Program-made: the position numbers and the translations under genes
Shown here: positions 51,722 through 59,685 of the stretch, in pieces
Layout: every line of letters begins with the position of its first letter
Numbering within the stretch: the first letter of the stretch is position 1
Source of the DNA: Streptomyces termitum
GTDB taxonomy: Bacteria > Actinomycetota > Actinomycetes > Streptomycetales > Streptomycetaceae
Direction: 5' to 3'
DNA length: 64,000 nucleotides
Assembly (NCBI RefSeq): GCF_014650175.1
Contig: NZ_BMUL01000009.1
Span: forward strand, 248,001 to 312,000
Notes under the pieces: model-generated
Seen by the model: the letters and a program-made list of their open reading frames with translations, nothing else
Told to the model about the DNA's origin: nothing
The model's database searches: none

Positions 51722-52027
51722 TCACGCCGTGCGCCGCTCCGCCACCACCGCGCCGCCGCTCTCGTGCTCCCGGCGGGCCGCCTCCAGGAGGCGTGACCAC
51801 GACCGGACCGTGGACCGGCGTTTCAGCAGGGCCCGGCGCTCGCGCTCGGTCATCCCGCCCCACACCCCGTGCTCGATCCGCCCGTCCAGCGCGTACGCCA
51901 GGCACTCGGCCCGCACCGGGCAGCCCGTGCACAGCGTCTTGGCCCGGTTCTGGGCCGTTCCCTCGACGAACAGTTCGTCCGCGCCCGCCGTCCGACACAG
52001 CCCGGACGACATCCAACTCCCGTTCAT
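51722..52027 (-). CDS. WhiB-family iron-sulfur regulator
   Basis: A 101-residue Wbl protein. The four cluster-binding cysteines are Cys11, Cys33, Cys36 and Cys42 (CTGCPVRAEC), followed by GVWGG near 54-58 and a basic C-terminal segment (RERRALLKRR). Wbl proteins carry an O2/NO-sensitive [4Fe-4S] cluster and act through sigma factor region 4. It does not clearly match WhiA/B/D by eye, so no symbol is given. GAGGGGGG precedes ATG 52027. No partner gene adjacent. Confidence 0.93.
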   Translation of the reverse strand: MNGSWMSSGLCRTAGADELFVEGTAQNRAKTLCTGCPVRAECLAYALDGRIEHGVWGGMTERERRALLKRRSTVRSWSRLLEAARREHESGGAVVAERRTA

Positions 52028-52369
52028 GGCCCCCCTCACCGACCACCTGGGCCCCGTCCCACCGACGGGCCCCGACAGGCCAGGAACGCTACGGAGGCAC
52101 GTGCCGAAGGTCCACAAGTCGCCCCGTGCTTCCCCCCATCGGGTGATCCCCGGCGGGCAACCCCCGCCCCGCGCCCGGCGTCCACGGAAACGGACCCCGA
52201 CGCGAGAACACCCCGCCGGGTTCGCCGCCTCCGGGACGATCCCCACCCGCCGCCTCCTCCTGGAGTCGTACGCCGATACGGCCTCAAGGTGCCTTCCCTA
52301 CCCGGGAGTTACCAGGAAGGGTGCTGTCGAACGCACACCCGACCCGCACCCGTGAGGAACCGACCACCC
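52028..52369. other. 342-base intergenic region, WhiB / peptidase
   Basis: Divergent promoter region. No gene supported. CCTTCC at 52292-52297 and GGAAGG at 52315-52320 form a dyad with 17 bases between, about 50 bases before the peptidase start. I cannot place -10/-35 boxes for either gene with confidence. Confidence 0.5.
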
Positions 52370-53986
52370 TTGCGAAACCGCACCGTGCCCGTCGTGGCGC
52401 TCGCCGTCGCCGCGACGCTCCTGCCCGTCCTGACACCCGCCGCCACCGCCGCCCCGCCCCCCGCGCCCACGACCGCCGCCCCGCCCGCCGCCACGGCCAC
52501 CGCGGCGGCCGACACCCTCGCCGTCCCGGCCCCGTACACCCGGCAGAAGCCGCGCTGGGCCCGCTGCGACGCCCAGACCCCGGCCGAGTTCGAGTGCGCC
52601 ACCGTCAAGGTCCCCCTCGACTACGCCCGCCCCGGGGGCCGGACCCTCGACCTCGCGATCTCCCGGATCAAGGCCACCAGCCCCCGGGAGCGGCGCGGCG
52701 TCCTCCTCATCAACCCCGGCGGCCCCGGCGGCCAGGGCCTCGACATGCCCCTCTACCTCGGCGCCGAACTGCCGGACGCCGTCAAGCGGCAGTACGACCT
52801 CATCGGTTTCGACCCGCGCGGCGTCGGGCAGAGCTCACCCGTCGGTTGCGGCCTGACACCCGAGGAGACGAACTGGCAGCGCTCCTACAAGGCCGCCACC
52901 TGGACCAAGGACGTCGCCTGGGCGCGGACCGTGGCCGAGAAGTGCCGCAAGGCCGGCCGAGGCGTCCTGCCCCACCTCAACACCCGCAACACCGCCCGGG
53001 ACATGGACGTCGTCCGCGCCGTCCTCGGCGAGAAGAAGATCTCCTACCTGGGCTTCTCCTACGGCACCTACCTCGGCGCCGTCTACACCCAGCTCTTCCC
53101 GCGCCGCGCCGACCGGTTCGTCCTCGACAGCGCCGTCGACCCGGCACGCATCTGGCGGGGCATGATCCAGGTGTGGGCCGAGGGCGCCGAACCCGCCTTC
53201 ACCCGCTGGACCGAATGGACCGCGGCCCGCGACGCCGCCTACGGGCTCGGCGACACCCCCGCCGAGGTCCGCGCCGCCTTCTGGGACCTCGTCGCCCGCG
53301 CCGACCGCGACCCCGTCGTCCTCGACGGCACCCCCCTGAGCGGCGACGACATCCGCACCCTCCGCCCGCTGTTCTTCGAACCCGAGTACGCCGCCGACGC
53401 CGTCGCCCGGATCAAGCGGGCCGCCGACGGCGGCACCCCGGCCCCGCTCCGCCGGTCCGCCCCGCCCCGCACCCTCCCGCCGTCCTTCACCCGGGCCGTC
53501 CCCGAGGACAACGGCGATGCGGCCTTCTGGTCCGTCGTCTGCGCCGACACCCGCGCCTGGCCCCGCGACCCGGAGCGCTACCGCCGCGACGCGATCCGCG
53601 ACAAGGCGGCCTACCCGCTCTACGGCGACTTCGCGTCCCACATCAAGCCGTGCGCCTTCTGGGGCACCGGCAGCGAGCCCGCGACCACGGTCGACAACAC
53701 CGTCCGCGCGCTCATCCTCCAGAACGAATGGGACTCCCAGACGCCCCTGGTCAGCGGCCAGGGCCTGCGCCGGACCATGAAGGGCGCCCGGATGCTCACC
53801 GTCCTCGGCGGCGAGGGCCACGGCGTCTACGGCACCGGGAGCTGCGCCGACCGGACCGCGACCGACTACCTCACCACCGGCCGGCTCCCCGCCGCGGACA
53901 CCACCTGCCGCACCGCCCCGGGGCAGCCGGTGACCAGCCTCAGGCTGCCGCCCTCGGTGCCCCACGCCCTCCCCAAGGGCTTCTGA
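52370..53986 (+). CDS. Secreted alpha/beta-hydrolase, tripeptidyl aminopeptidase type (S33)
   Basis: A 538-residue secreted protease. The signal peptide (RNRTVPVVALAVAATLLPVLTPAATAA) is followed by an Ala/Pro/Thr linker. The alpha/beta-hydrolase core has LLINPGGPGGQGLD (oxyanion region), the nucleophile elbow GFSYGTYLG, and a TAP-like C-terminal domain with QNEWDSQTP (Asp) and GEGHGVY (His). Such enzymes remove tripeptides from secreted proteins or process proenzymes. TTG at 52370 is taken because the basic n-region follows directly; a GTG at 52384 is possible but would cut into it. Confidence 0.9.
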   Translation: MRNRTVPVVALAVAATLLPVLTPAATAAPPPAPTTAAPPAATATAAADTLAVPAPYTRQKPRWARCDAQTPAEFECATVKVPLDYARPGGRTLDLAISRIKATSPRERRGVLLINPGGPGGQGLDMPLYLGAELPDAVKRQYDLIGFDPRGVGQSSPVGCGLTPEETNWQRSYKAATWTKDVAWARTVAEKCRKAGRGVLPHLNTRNTARDMDVVRAVLGEKKISYLGFSYGTYLGAVYTQLFPRRADRFVLDSAVDPARIWRGMIQVWAEGAEPAFTRWTEWTAARDAAYGLGDTPAEVRAAFWDLVARADRDPVVLDGTPLSGDDIRTLRPLFFEPEYAADAVARIKRAADGGTPAPLRRSAPPRTLPPSFTRAVPEDNGDAAFWSVVCADTRAWPRDPERYRRDAIRDKAAYPLYGDFASHIKPCAFWGTGSEPATTVDNTVRALILQNEWDSQTPLVSGQGLRRTMKGARMLTVLGGEGHGVYGTGSCADRTATDYLTTGRLPAADTTCRTAPGQPVTSLRLPPSVPHALPKGF

Positions 53987-54188
53987 GTCACCCTCAGGTC
54001 CCGGGCGGAGAAACGCTCCTGCCCCTCCGCCCGGGAACCCGCCCCGACCCGCGTGATACGTTTCCCGCCGCCGTGCGCACCGCGAGACGAGGAGGTGAGA
54101 CCGATCGACCCTGTGACGGATCGGGCCTCCCTCCCCCGCATGGCCCGGGGAGTGCCCGGACAAGGCACCCCGGAAGGCTTCCCCCGGC

Positions 54189-54926
54189 ATGCGCATCACC
54201 TCTGAGACGTCCACCGACGGCGTCCGCGAACAGCTCTTCACCCTCGGCGACGTCCCCGGCGTCCTGTGGACCCCGGACGGCTCCACCGGCCCCCGCCCCC
54301 TGATCCTGATGGGCCACGGCGGCGGCCGGCACAAGAAGGACCCCGAGATCCTGGCCCGCGCCCACCGCTTCGCGGCCGACGGCGGCTTCGCCGTCGCCGC
54401 CGTCGACGTGCCGGCCCACGGGGACCGGCCGAAAGTCCCCGCCTACGACCGCCTCGTGGCCGAGAACCGGGCCCGCGTGGCGGCCGGCGAGGAACTCGCC
54501 CCGCTCATCGCCCGCTTCCAGGCCCTCGTCTCCGCCCGGACCGTGCCCGAGTGGCGGGCCGTCCTGGACGCCCTCCAGCGGCTCGACCACGTCGGCCCCG
54601 GCCCGGTCGGCTACTGGGGCGTCTCGCTCGGCTGCGGCCTCGGCGTCCCCTTCGTCGCCGCCGAACCCCGCGTCCGCGCCGCGGTCCTCGGCCTGGGCGG
54701 CGCCCTCGCCTCGGCGGGGGAGGCCGCCGGGATCACCGTTCCGGTCACGTTCCTGCTCCAGTGGGACGACGAACGGGTGCCCCGCGACCAGGGCCTCGCC
54801 CTCTTCGACGCCCTGGGCTCGGCCGAGAAGACCCTCCACGCCCACCCCGGCGGACACGACGCGCTCCGACCGCACGAGCCGGACAGCAGCCTGGCCTTCT
54901 TCACCCGCCACCTCACCCACGCCTGA
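54189..54926 (+). CDS. Alpha/beta-hydrolase (dienelactone-hydrolase-like)
   Basis: A 245-residue cytosolic alpha/beta hydrolase. LILMGHGGGRHKKDP supplies the oxyanion region, GYWGVSLGCGLGVPF the nucleophile Ser, LLQWDDERVPRDQGLALFDAL the Asp, and HAHPGGHDALRP the His. Esterase or lactonase is likely, substrate unknown. The stop codon lies inside a 16-base tandem duplication. GGAAGG lies about 11 bases before ATG. Confidence 0.88.
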   Translation: MRITSETSTDGVREQLFTLGDVPGVLWTPDGSTGPRPLILMGHGGGRHKKDPEILARAHRFAADGGFAVAAVDVPAHGDRPKVPAYDRLVAENRARVAAGEELAPLIARFQALVSARTVPEWRAVLDALQRLDHVGPGPVGYWGVSLGCGLGVPFVAAEPRVRAAVLGLGGALASAGEAAGITVPVTFLLQWDDERVPRDQGLALFDALGSAEKTLHAHPGGHDALRPHEPDSSLAFFTRHLTHA

Positions 54927-54948
54927 CCCCCACCACGCCTGACCCCCA
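54917..54948. repeat. 16-base tandem duplication over a stop codon
   Basis: CCACGCCTGACCCCCA occurs twice in direct succession (54917-54932 and 54933-54948). The first copy contains the TGA of the hydrolase gene; the second repeats it, in a different frame relation, just after. It looks like a recent slippage event. Confidence 0.8.
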
Positions 54949-55259
54949 CCACCCCGGGGCCGCCCCACCCCGGGCCCGGCACCCGCCCGCAGGGCCGTAC
55001 GGCCCCGGGGTCTTCATCCCCTGCCGTGCACCTTCGGGTGCGCCGCCCGTCCGTACGGCCCCGGGGCCCGCGCCCCGGGGCCGTACGGACGTCCTCGCCG
55101 GAACCGTCCGGAAACCGCCCCCGGGGCCTGGAACTTTTTCCCGCCGAACCCACTCATGATCATTGGGCGCGGTACGCCGCCGGCGGACGCGCCCCGCCCC
55201 GCGGCCACGAACCCCGTGCGCCGCGCCGAACGAAGCGCGAGAAGCCGAGGAACCCCACC
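54927..55259. other. 333-base intergenic region with terminator hairpins
   Basis: No gene supported. Holds the end of the tandem duplication, a partial copy of the hairpin arm at 54994-55010, the strong hairpin at 55048-55091, and an AT-richer segment (about 55131-55165) with TTTTTCC and TGATCAT that probably carries the promoter of the serine hydrolase. Confidence 0.6.
55048..55091 (+). terminator. 20-base-pair hairpin terminator
   Basis: Arms 55048-55067 and 55072-55091 are perfectly complementary around a 4-base loop; each contains CCGTACGGCCCCGGGGC or its complement. The same GCCGTACGGCCCCGGGG sequence occurs at 54994-55010, so a second, weaker structure or an alternative pairing is possible. 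Confidence 0.75.
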
Positions 55260-56537
55260 GTGCCCCTGACGTCGCACCGACGCCGCCTGACCCTGAGCGC
55301 CGCCACCCTGGTCACCGCACTCGCCGCGGGACTCGTCCCCGCCACGACCGCCCTCGCCGCCGAGCCCGCCGCCCGGCCCGCGCCCACCACCGCCCCCGCC
55401 GCCGCGACCCCCGCCCCCGACATGGACGGCGTCGCCGCCGCCCTCGACGCGGCGATGGCCAACGGCGCGCCCGGCGCCATGGCCCGCTTCACCGGCCCCG
55501 ACGGGGTGCGGAGCCGTACCGCCGGCGTCCGGGACCGCGAGACGGGCGCCCCCATGGACATCCACGCCCGCTTCCGGGTCGGCAGCGTCAGCAAGACGTT
55601 CTCCACCGTCGTCCTCCTCCAGCTGGTCCAGGAGGGCCGGCTGGAGCTCGACCAGCCCGTCAACCGCTACCTGCCCGGCCTGCTGCCCGACGACCGCATC
55701 ACGGTCCGCCACCTCCTCACCCACCGCAGCGGCCTCTCGGACTACACCAACGCGATGTTCGCCGACACGGTCCCCGGCTTCGAAGCCGTGCGGAACCGCG
55801 TCTTCACCTACCAGGAGCTCGTCGGCCTCTCCCTCGCCGAGCCCCGCACCACCGAGCCCGGCGTCTCCTACCGCTACTCGAACACCAACTTCGTCGTCGT
55901 CGGCATGCTCATCGAGAAGCTCACCGGCCGCCCGGTCGCCAACGCCTACCAGAAGCGGATCTTCAAGCCGCTGAGGCTGCGCGGCACCTCCTACGTCCAC
56001 CCCGACACCCGCATCGCCGGCCTGCACGCCCGCGGCTACCTGCACCCGGACGCGGCCGGCGACCCGCTGGTCGACTCCACCGAGCAGACCGTCTCCTGGG
56101 CCCAGTCCGCCGGAGCCGTCATCTCCACCCCCGCCGACCTGAACACCTTCACCAGCGCCCTCATGCGCGGCCGGCTGCTCTCCCCGGCGATGATGGACGC
56201 GATGACGACCGTCACCCCGACGGACGCCACCAACACCCGCTTCTACGGACTCGGCCTGCGCCGCTACGACCTCTCCTGCGGCACCCAGGTCTTCGGCCAC
56301 ACCGGCACCGTCCAGGGCTTCTACACGTACACCTTCTCGACCCGCGACGGCCGCCGCAGCCTCTCCGCGGTCGCCAACACCTCCAACCGCGGCGTCGTCA
56401 ACACTGTCCTCGGCGGCACCCTCGAAGCCGCCTTCTGCGGCAAGGCCCCGGCGGCGGCCCCGTCCGCCCGCACCGCCGCCCCGGCCCGCGGCGCCACCGT
56501 CCTCCCGGCCGAGCGGGACCTGCCCGAGCGCCACTGA
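55260..56537 (+). CDS. Secreted serine hydrolase (beta-lactamase / D-Ala-D-Ala carboxypeptidase family)
   Basis: A 425-residue class C-type penicillin-recognising enzyme. Signal peptide 1-33 (RRRLTLSAATLVTALAAGLVPATTALAA). Active-site motifs in order: SVSKT (SxxK, near residue 102), YSNTN (YxN, near 203) and GHTGTV (HTG, near 347). LLTHRSGLSDY is the family stretch between them. It resembles the Streptomyces R61-like D-alanyl-D-alanine carboxypeptidases and many esterases of the same fold. GTG at 55260 with GAGGAA 8 bases upstream. The C-terminal 25 residues are Ala/Pro-rich. Confidence 0.92.
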   Translation: MPLTSHRRRLTLSAATLVTALAAGLVPATTALAAEPAARPAPTTAPAAATPAPDMDGVAAALDAAMANGAPGAMARFTGPDGVRSRTAGVRDRETGAPMDIHARFRVGSVSKTFSTVVLLQLVQEGRLELDQPVNRYLPGLLPDDRITVRHLLTHRSGLSDYTNAMFADTVPGFEAVRNRVFTYQELVGLSLAEPRTTEPGVSYRYSNTNFVVVGMLIEKLTGRPVANAYQKRIFKPLRLRGTSYVHPDTRIAGLHARGYLHPDAAGDPLVDSTEQTVSWAQSAGAVISTPADLNTFTSALMRGRLLSPAMMDAMTTVTPTDATNTRFYGLGLRRYDLSCGTQVFGHTGTVQGFYTYTFSTRDGRRSLSAVANTSNRGVVNTVLGGTLEAAFCGKAPAAAPSARTAAPARGATVLPAERDLPERH

Positions 56538-56704
56538 CCCCGGACCGCCGGGAGGAGCCCCGCGCCCCTCCCGGCGACCCGTCCGCCGCTCCGCCGCGCC
56601 CCGCGGACCGGACGCGACACGCCGCGCGCACCCGAAGCGCCCCCGCGGAACGCCGGACCGTGCTACGGTTTGATTGTTGCAGTTGTGGTACCCATGAACC
56701 TATG

Positions 56705-56737
56705 TGCGCCTGACCGGAATGATTCTCCGCAGGCGCA
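56705..56737 (+). promoter_or_regulatory. Structured leader of the cold-shock gene
   Basis: TGCGCCTG at 56705-56712 pairs exactly with CAGGCGCA at 56730-56737, forming a hairpin about 55 bases before the ATG. The leader from about 56660 to 56792 is clearly richer in A and T than its surroundings. Long, structured leaders that switch fold with temperature are known for cold-shock genes. TACGGT at 56664-56669 may be the -10 box. Confidence 0.6.
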
Positions 56738-56792
56738 TTATTTGTTTTCCGGCATCTCCGGATGGGGCCTCTGCCTACAGAAGGAGAAAATC

Positions 56793-56996
56793 ATGGCACA
56801 GGGAACCGTGAAGTGGTTCAACTCGGAAAAGGGCTTCGGCTTCATCGAGCAGGACGGCGGCGGCCCGGACGTCTTCGCCCACTACTCGAACATCGCGACC
56901 CGCGGCTTCCGTGAGCTCCAGGAGGGGCAGCGCGTGAGCTTCGACGTCACGCAGGGCCAGAAGGGCCCGCAGGCGGAGAACATCGTCCCCGCCTGA
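56793..56996 (+). CDS. Cold-shock protein (CspA family)
   Basis: A 67-residue cold-shock domain protein. MAQGTVKWFNSEKGFGFIE carries RNP-1 (KGFGFIE) and DVFAHYSNI is RNP-2, with Tyr where Phe is usual (VFVHFS). It binds single-stranded RNA/DNA and melts mRNA structure. AAGGAG lies 6 bases before the ATG. The reading frame is open upstream through the leader, including an in-frame ATG at 56694, but protein similarity starts at MAQGTV. Followed by a hairpin and then a DEAD-box helicase. Confidence 0.96.
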   Translation: MAQGTVKWFNSEKGFGFIEQDGGGPDVFAHYSNIATRGFRELQEGQRVSFDVTQGQKGPQAENIVPA

Positions 56997-57020
56997 TCGC
57001 CGGACGCGTATCCGTCGCTG

Positions 57021-57053
57021 CCGGGGTCCGCACCGTCATGGTGCGGACCCCGG
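57021..57053 (+). terminator. Hairpin between cold-shock and helicase genes
   Basis: CCGGGGTCCGCACC at 57021-57034 pairs exactly with GGTGCGGACCCCGG at 57040-57053 around GTCAT, then TTTGGCTTGTT. It sits 34 bases before the helicase start, so it may act as a terminator that lets only part of the cold-shock transcripts continue. Confidence 0.65.
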
Positions 57054-57087
57054 TTTGGCTTGTTCGAGGAAAGGCAGAGAGAGAAAC

Positions 57088-58725
57088 ATGGCCCGCAGGC
57101 CCCAGAAGGCGAACAGGCGCGCCTCGTCGTCCCCGGCACGACAGTCCGCGCCGAATCCGGCGTCCCACGAATTCCGGCTGCCGGAGAACACCACTCCCGG
57201 CCTTCCCGCCGCCGAGTCCTTCGCCGACCTGGACATGCCCGCGGCACTGCTGAAGACCCTCACCGCGCAAGGCGTCGAGGCACCCTTCCCGATCCAGGGC
57301 GCCACCCTCCCCGACGCCCTCGCCGGACGTGACGTACTCGCGCGGGGCCGCACCGGCTCCGGCAAGACCCTCGCCTTCGGCCTCGCCCTGCTCGCCCGCA
57401 CGGCCGGCCTGCGCGCGCAGCCCAAGGCGCCCCTCGCCCTCGTCCTGGTCCCCACCCGCGAACTCGCGCAGCAGGTCACCGACGCCCTGACCCCCTACGC
57501 GACCGCCGTCAACCTCCGGCTCGCCACCGTCGTCGGCGGCCTCTCCGCGAACCGGCAGGCGCAGACCCTCAAGCGCGGCGCCGAAGTGGTCGTGGCCACC
57601 CCCGGCCGCCTCAACGACCTCGTCGACACCGGCGACTGCGTCCTCGGCGACGTGCGCGTCACGGTCCTCGACGAAGCCGACCAGATGACCGACATGGGAT
57701 TCCTGCCGCAGATCACCCGGCTGATCCGCCAGGTCCGCCCCGACGGCCAGCGCCTCCTCTTCTCCGCCACCCTGGACCGGAACATCGACAAGCTGGTGCG
57801 CGGCTTCCTCGCCGACCCGGTCGTCCACTCCGTGGACCCCTCCGCCGGAGCGGTCGCCACCATGGAGCACCACGTGCTCCACCTCCTGGACGAGACCGAC
57901 AAGAAGGCCGTCGCCACGCGGATCGCCGCCCGCGACGGCCGCGTCATCCTCTTCCTCGACACCAAGAGGTCGGCCGACCGGCTCGCCAAGAAGCTCCTCT
58001 CCGTCGGCGTCCGCGCGGCGGCCCTGCACGGCGGCCGCTCCCAGCCGCAGCGCAACCGCACCCTGGAACAGTTCAAGAACGGCCAGGTCACCGCACTGGT
58101 CGCGACCAACGTCGCCGCCCGCGGCCTGCACATCGACGACCTCGACCTCGTCGTCAACGTCGATCCCCCCACCGACCACAAGGACTACCTCCACCGGGGC
58201 GGCCGCACCGCCCGGGCGGGCGACTCCGGCCGCGTGGTCACCCTCGTCCTGCCCGCCCAGAAGCAGGACGTCAGCCACCTCATGACGGTCGCCGGCATCC
58301 GCCCCCGCACCACCCGCCTCACCTCCAGCGACCCCCAGCTGGCCGACCTCACCGGCGCCCGCGAACCCTCTGGGGTCCCCGTCGTCATCGAGATCCCCCA
58401 GCAGGCCGCACCCGCCGCCCCCCGCCGCGCCCGGAAGCCCTCCGCCGCGTCCGACGGCCAGGGCCAGGGCCGCCGTCGCCGGGGCGGCGAGGGCACCGAA
58501 GCGAAGAAGGCCACCGGCGCCCCGAGGCGGACCGGCCGCCGGCCCGCGCCCGGTACGGCCCCCGCGGGCGACGCGCCCGAGACCGGCACCCGGTCCGGCG
58601 CCCGTCGCGCGGCGGGCGCGCCCGCGGCCAAGAAGACCGCGTCGGCCACCCCCGACCGCCGCCGCTCCCGCCGCCCCCGCGCCGGCGGTACGGGCTCCGC
58701 CCCCGGCACCGGCGCGAGCCGCTGA
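57088..58725 (+). CDS. DEAD-box RNA helicase
   Basis: A 545-residue DEAD-box ATPase. Q motif with Phe45 and Gln70, Walker A ARGRTGSGKT at 85-94, PTRELAQQ (Ia), VVGG and TPGRL (Ib), VLDEADQ (II), FSAT (III), ALHGGRSQPQR and VATNVAARGLHI (V), HRGGRTARAG (VI). The C-terminal about 120 residues are a basic, Arg/Ala/Pro/Lys-rich tail that probably binds RNA. ATG at 57088 is preceded by GAGAGAG. Placement after a cold-shock gene supports a role in unwinding structured RNA at low temperature. Confidence 0.95.
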   Translation: MARRPQKANRRASSSPARQSAPNPASHEFRLPENTTPGLPAAESFADLDMPAALLKTLTAQGVEAPFPIQGATLPDALAGRDVLARGRTGSGKTLAFGLALLARTAGLRAQPKAPLALVLVPTRELAQQVTDALTPYATAVNLRLATVVGGLSANRQAQTLKRGAEVVVATPGRLNDLVDTGDCVLGDVRVTVLDEADQMTDMGFLPQITRLIRQVRPDGQRLLFSATLDRNIDKLVRGFLADPVVHSVDPSAGAVATMEHHVLHLLDETDKKAVATRIAARDGRVILFLDTKRSADRLAKKLLSVGVRAAALHGGRSQPQRNRTLEQFKNGQVTALVATNVAARGLHIDDLDLVVNVDPPTDHKDYLHRGGRTARAGDSGRVVTLVLPAQKQDVSHLMTVAGIRPRTTRLTSSDPQLADLTGAREPSGVPVVIEIPQQAAPAAPRRARKPSAASDGQGQGRRRRGGEGTEAKKATGAPRRTGRRPAPGTAPAGDAPETGTRSGARRAAGAPAAKKTASATPDRRRSRRPRAGGTGSAPGTGASR

Positions 58726-58731
58726 CCCACC

Positions 58732-58780
58732 CCACTGACAGAGCCTCCGCAGCCCCCGGCCGCGGAGGCTCTGTCAGTGG
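58732..58780. terminator. 19-base-pair hairpin terminator after the helicase
   Basis: Arms 58732-58750 and 58762-58780 (beginning CCACTGACAGAGCC and ending GGCTCTGTCAGTGG) are perfectly complementary around an 11-base loop, 7 bases after the helicase stop. It isolates the macrodomain / UDG-ART genes from the cold-shock operon. Confidence 0.85.
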
Positions 58781-58841
58781 TGCCCACTAGTTTCGGAGAC
58801 GTCGCGAAAGATCGTTCCTGACACCAGGGGGGCACCGCACC

Positions 58842-59624
58842 ATGACCGAGAACTGTGGGCACGACACGCTCCGCGTGGTCCTGACGGACATCGACACGGG
58901 AGTCGTCGAGGCGTGGCGCGCCGCCTTCGCCGACGTCCCCGGCATCGAGATCCGCCGGGGCTCGATCCTCGACGAGGACGTGGACGCCTGGGTCACGCCG
59001 ACGAACGCCGCCGGCCGGATGGACGGCGGCGTCGACGCCGCCATCAAGCGCCACCTGGGGGCCGGGATCCAGCTGCGGGTCCAGCGCGCCATCCGCGACC
59101 GCTTCGCCGGGAGCATGCCGGTCGGCAGCGCCGTGTGCGTCCCCTCCGGGGCGACCGTCCCCCGCTTCGTCATCTCGACGCCGACCATGGTCGCCTCCTC
59201 GCAGGACGTGAGCGACACCCTCAACGTCGCCATGGCCTGCGCGGCGGCCTTCCAGGCCGTCCACCGGCAGAACCGGAAGGCGCCCGGCAGCATCCGCTCG
59301 GTGGCGCTCGTCGGCATGGGCGCCCGTACCGGCCGCGTCCCGGCCCGGGTGTGCGCCAACCTCATGTGGACCGGCCACGCCCTCTTCCACGACCACTGGT
59401 TCGACGACGACGACGTGCTCCGTGCCACCCTCACCGCCCAGCTCTCCGGCGTCGACCTGACCCCGCCCACCACACGGGTCCGGATCACGCCGCCCAAAGG
59501 AGCCGCTGCCGAAGGGGGCGCTGCCAAAGGAGCCGCTGCCCAAGGGGGCGCTGCCAAAGGAGCCGTCGCCAAAGGGGGTGCCGGCCGAGGGCACGCCGCC
59601 CCAGGGCACTGCTCCTGCCCCTGA
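58842..59624 (+). CDS. Macrodomain protein (ADP-ribose binding/hydrolysis)
   Basis: A 260-residue protein. Residues about 10-200 form a macrodomain: GSILDEDVDAWVTPTNAAG with Asn55, then GRMDGGVDAAI (58-68) as the ADP-ribose-binding loop, and VALVGMGARTGRVPARVCA (154-171) as the second, diphosphate-binding loop region. Macrodomains bind ADP-ribose and many remove it from protein or nucleic acid. Residues 219-248 are three 10-residue Lys/Gly/Ala repeats; the extreme C-terminus is HCSCP. AGGGGGG precedes ATG 58842. It is 61 bases upstream of the UDG-ART gene, on the same strand and after a terminator, so the two form a unit and this protein may reverse or guard against its partner. Confidence 0.9.
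   Translation: MTENCGHDTLRVVLTDIDTGVVEAWRAAFADVPGIEIRRGSILDEDVDAWVTPTNAAGRMDGGVDAAIKRHLGAGIQLRVQRAIRDRFAGSMPVGSAVCVPSGATVPRFVISTPTMVASSQDVSDTLNVAMACAAAFQAVHRQNRKAPGSIRSVALVGMGARTGRVPARVCANLMWTGHALFHDHWFDDDDVLRATLTAQLSGVDLTPPTTRVRITPPKGAAAEGGAAKGAAAQGGAAKGAVAKGGAGRGHAAPGHCSCP
59496..59585 (+). repeat. Three 30-base tandem repeats in the macrodomain gene
   Basis: Units 59496-59525, 59526-59555 and 59556-59585 each encode KGAA/VA then E, Q or K, then GG and two small residues. The nucleotide copies (AAAGGAGCCGCTGCC and AAGGGGGCGCTGCC half-units) are close to identical, indicating recent expansion. Gives a basic, flexible tail. Confidence 0.85.
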
Positions 59625-59685
59625 CGCCGCTCCCCAGCCCGCCGGCCCCTCGCACCCCGCAGCCACGACGACCGGGAGTCCCGCC

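Noticed and set aside
56670..56792. N-terminal extension of the cold-shock protein
   Set aside because: The frame is open, but the ribosome site AAGGAG and all cold-shock similarity point to the ATG at 56793. Kept only as a remark on the leader.
58842..59624. Reading the macrodomain protein as a NADAR or phosphatase-type ADP-ribose enzyme
   Set aside because: The Asn55 loop followed by a GGVDAAI stretch and the second glycine loop fit a macrodomain; NADAR motifs are absent.
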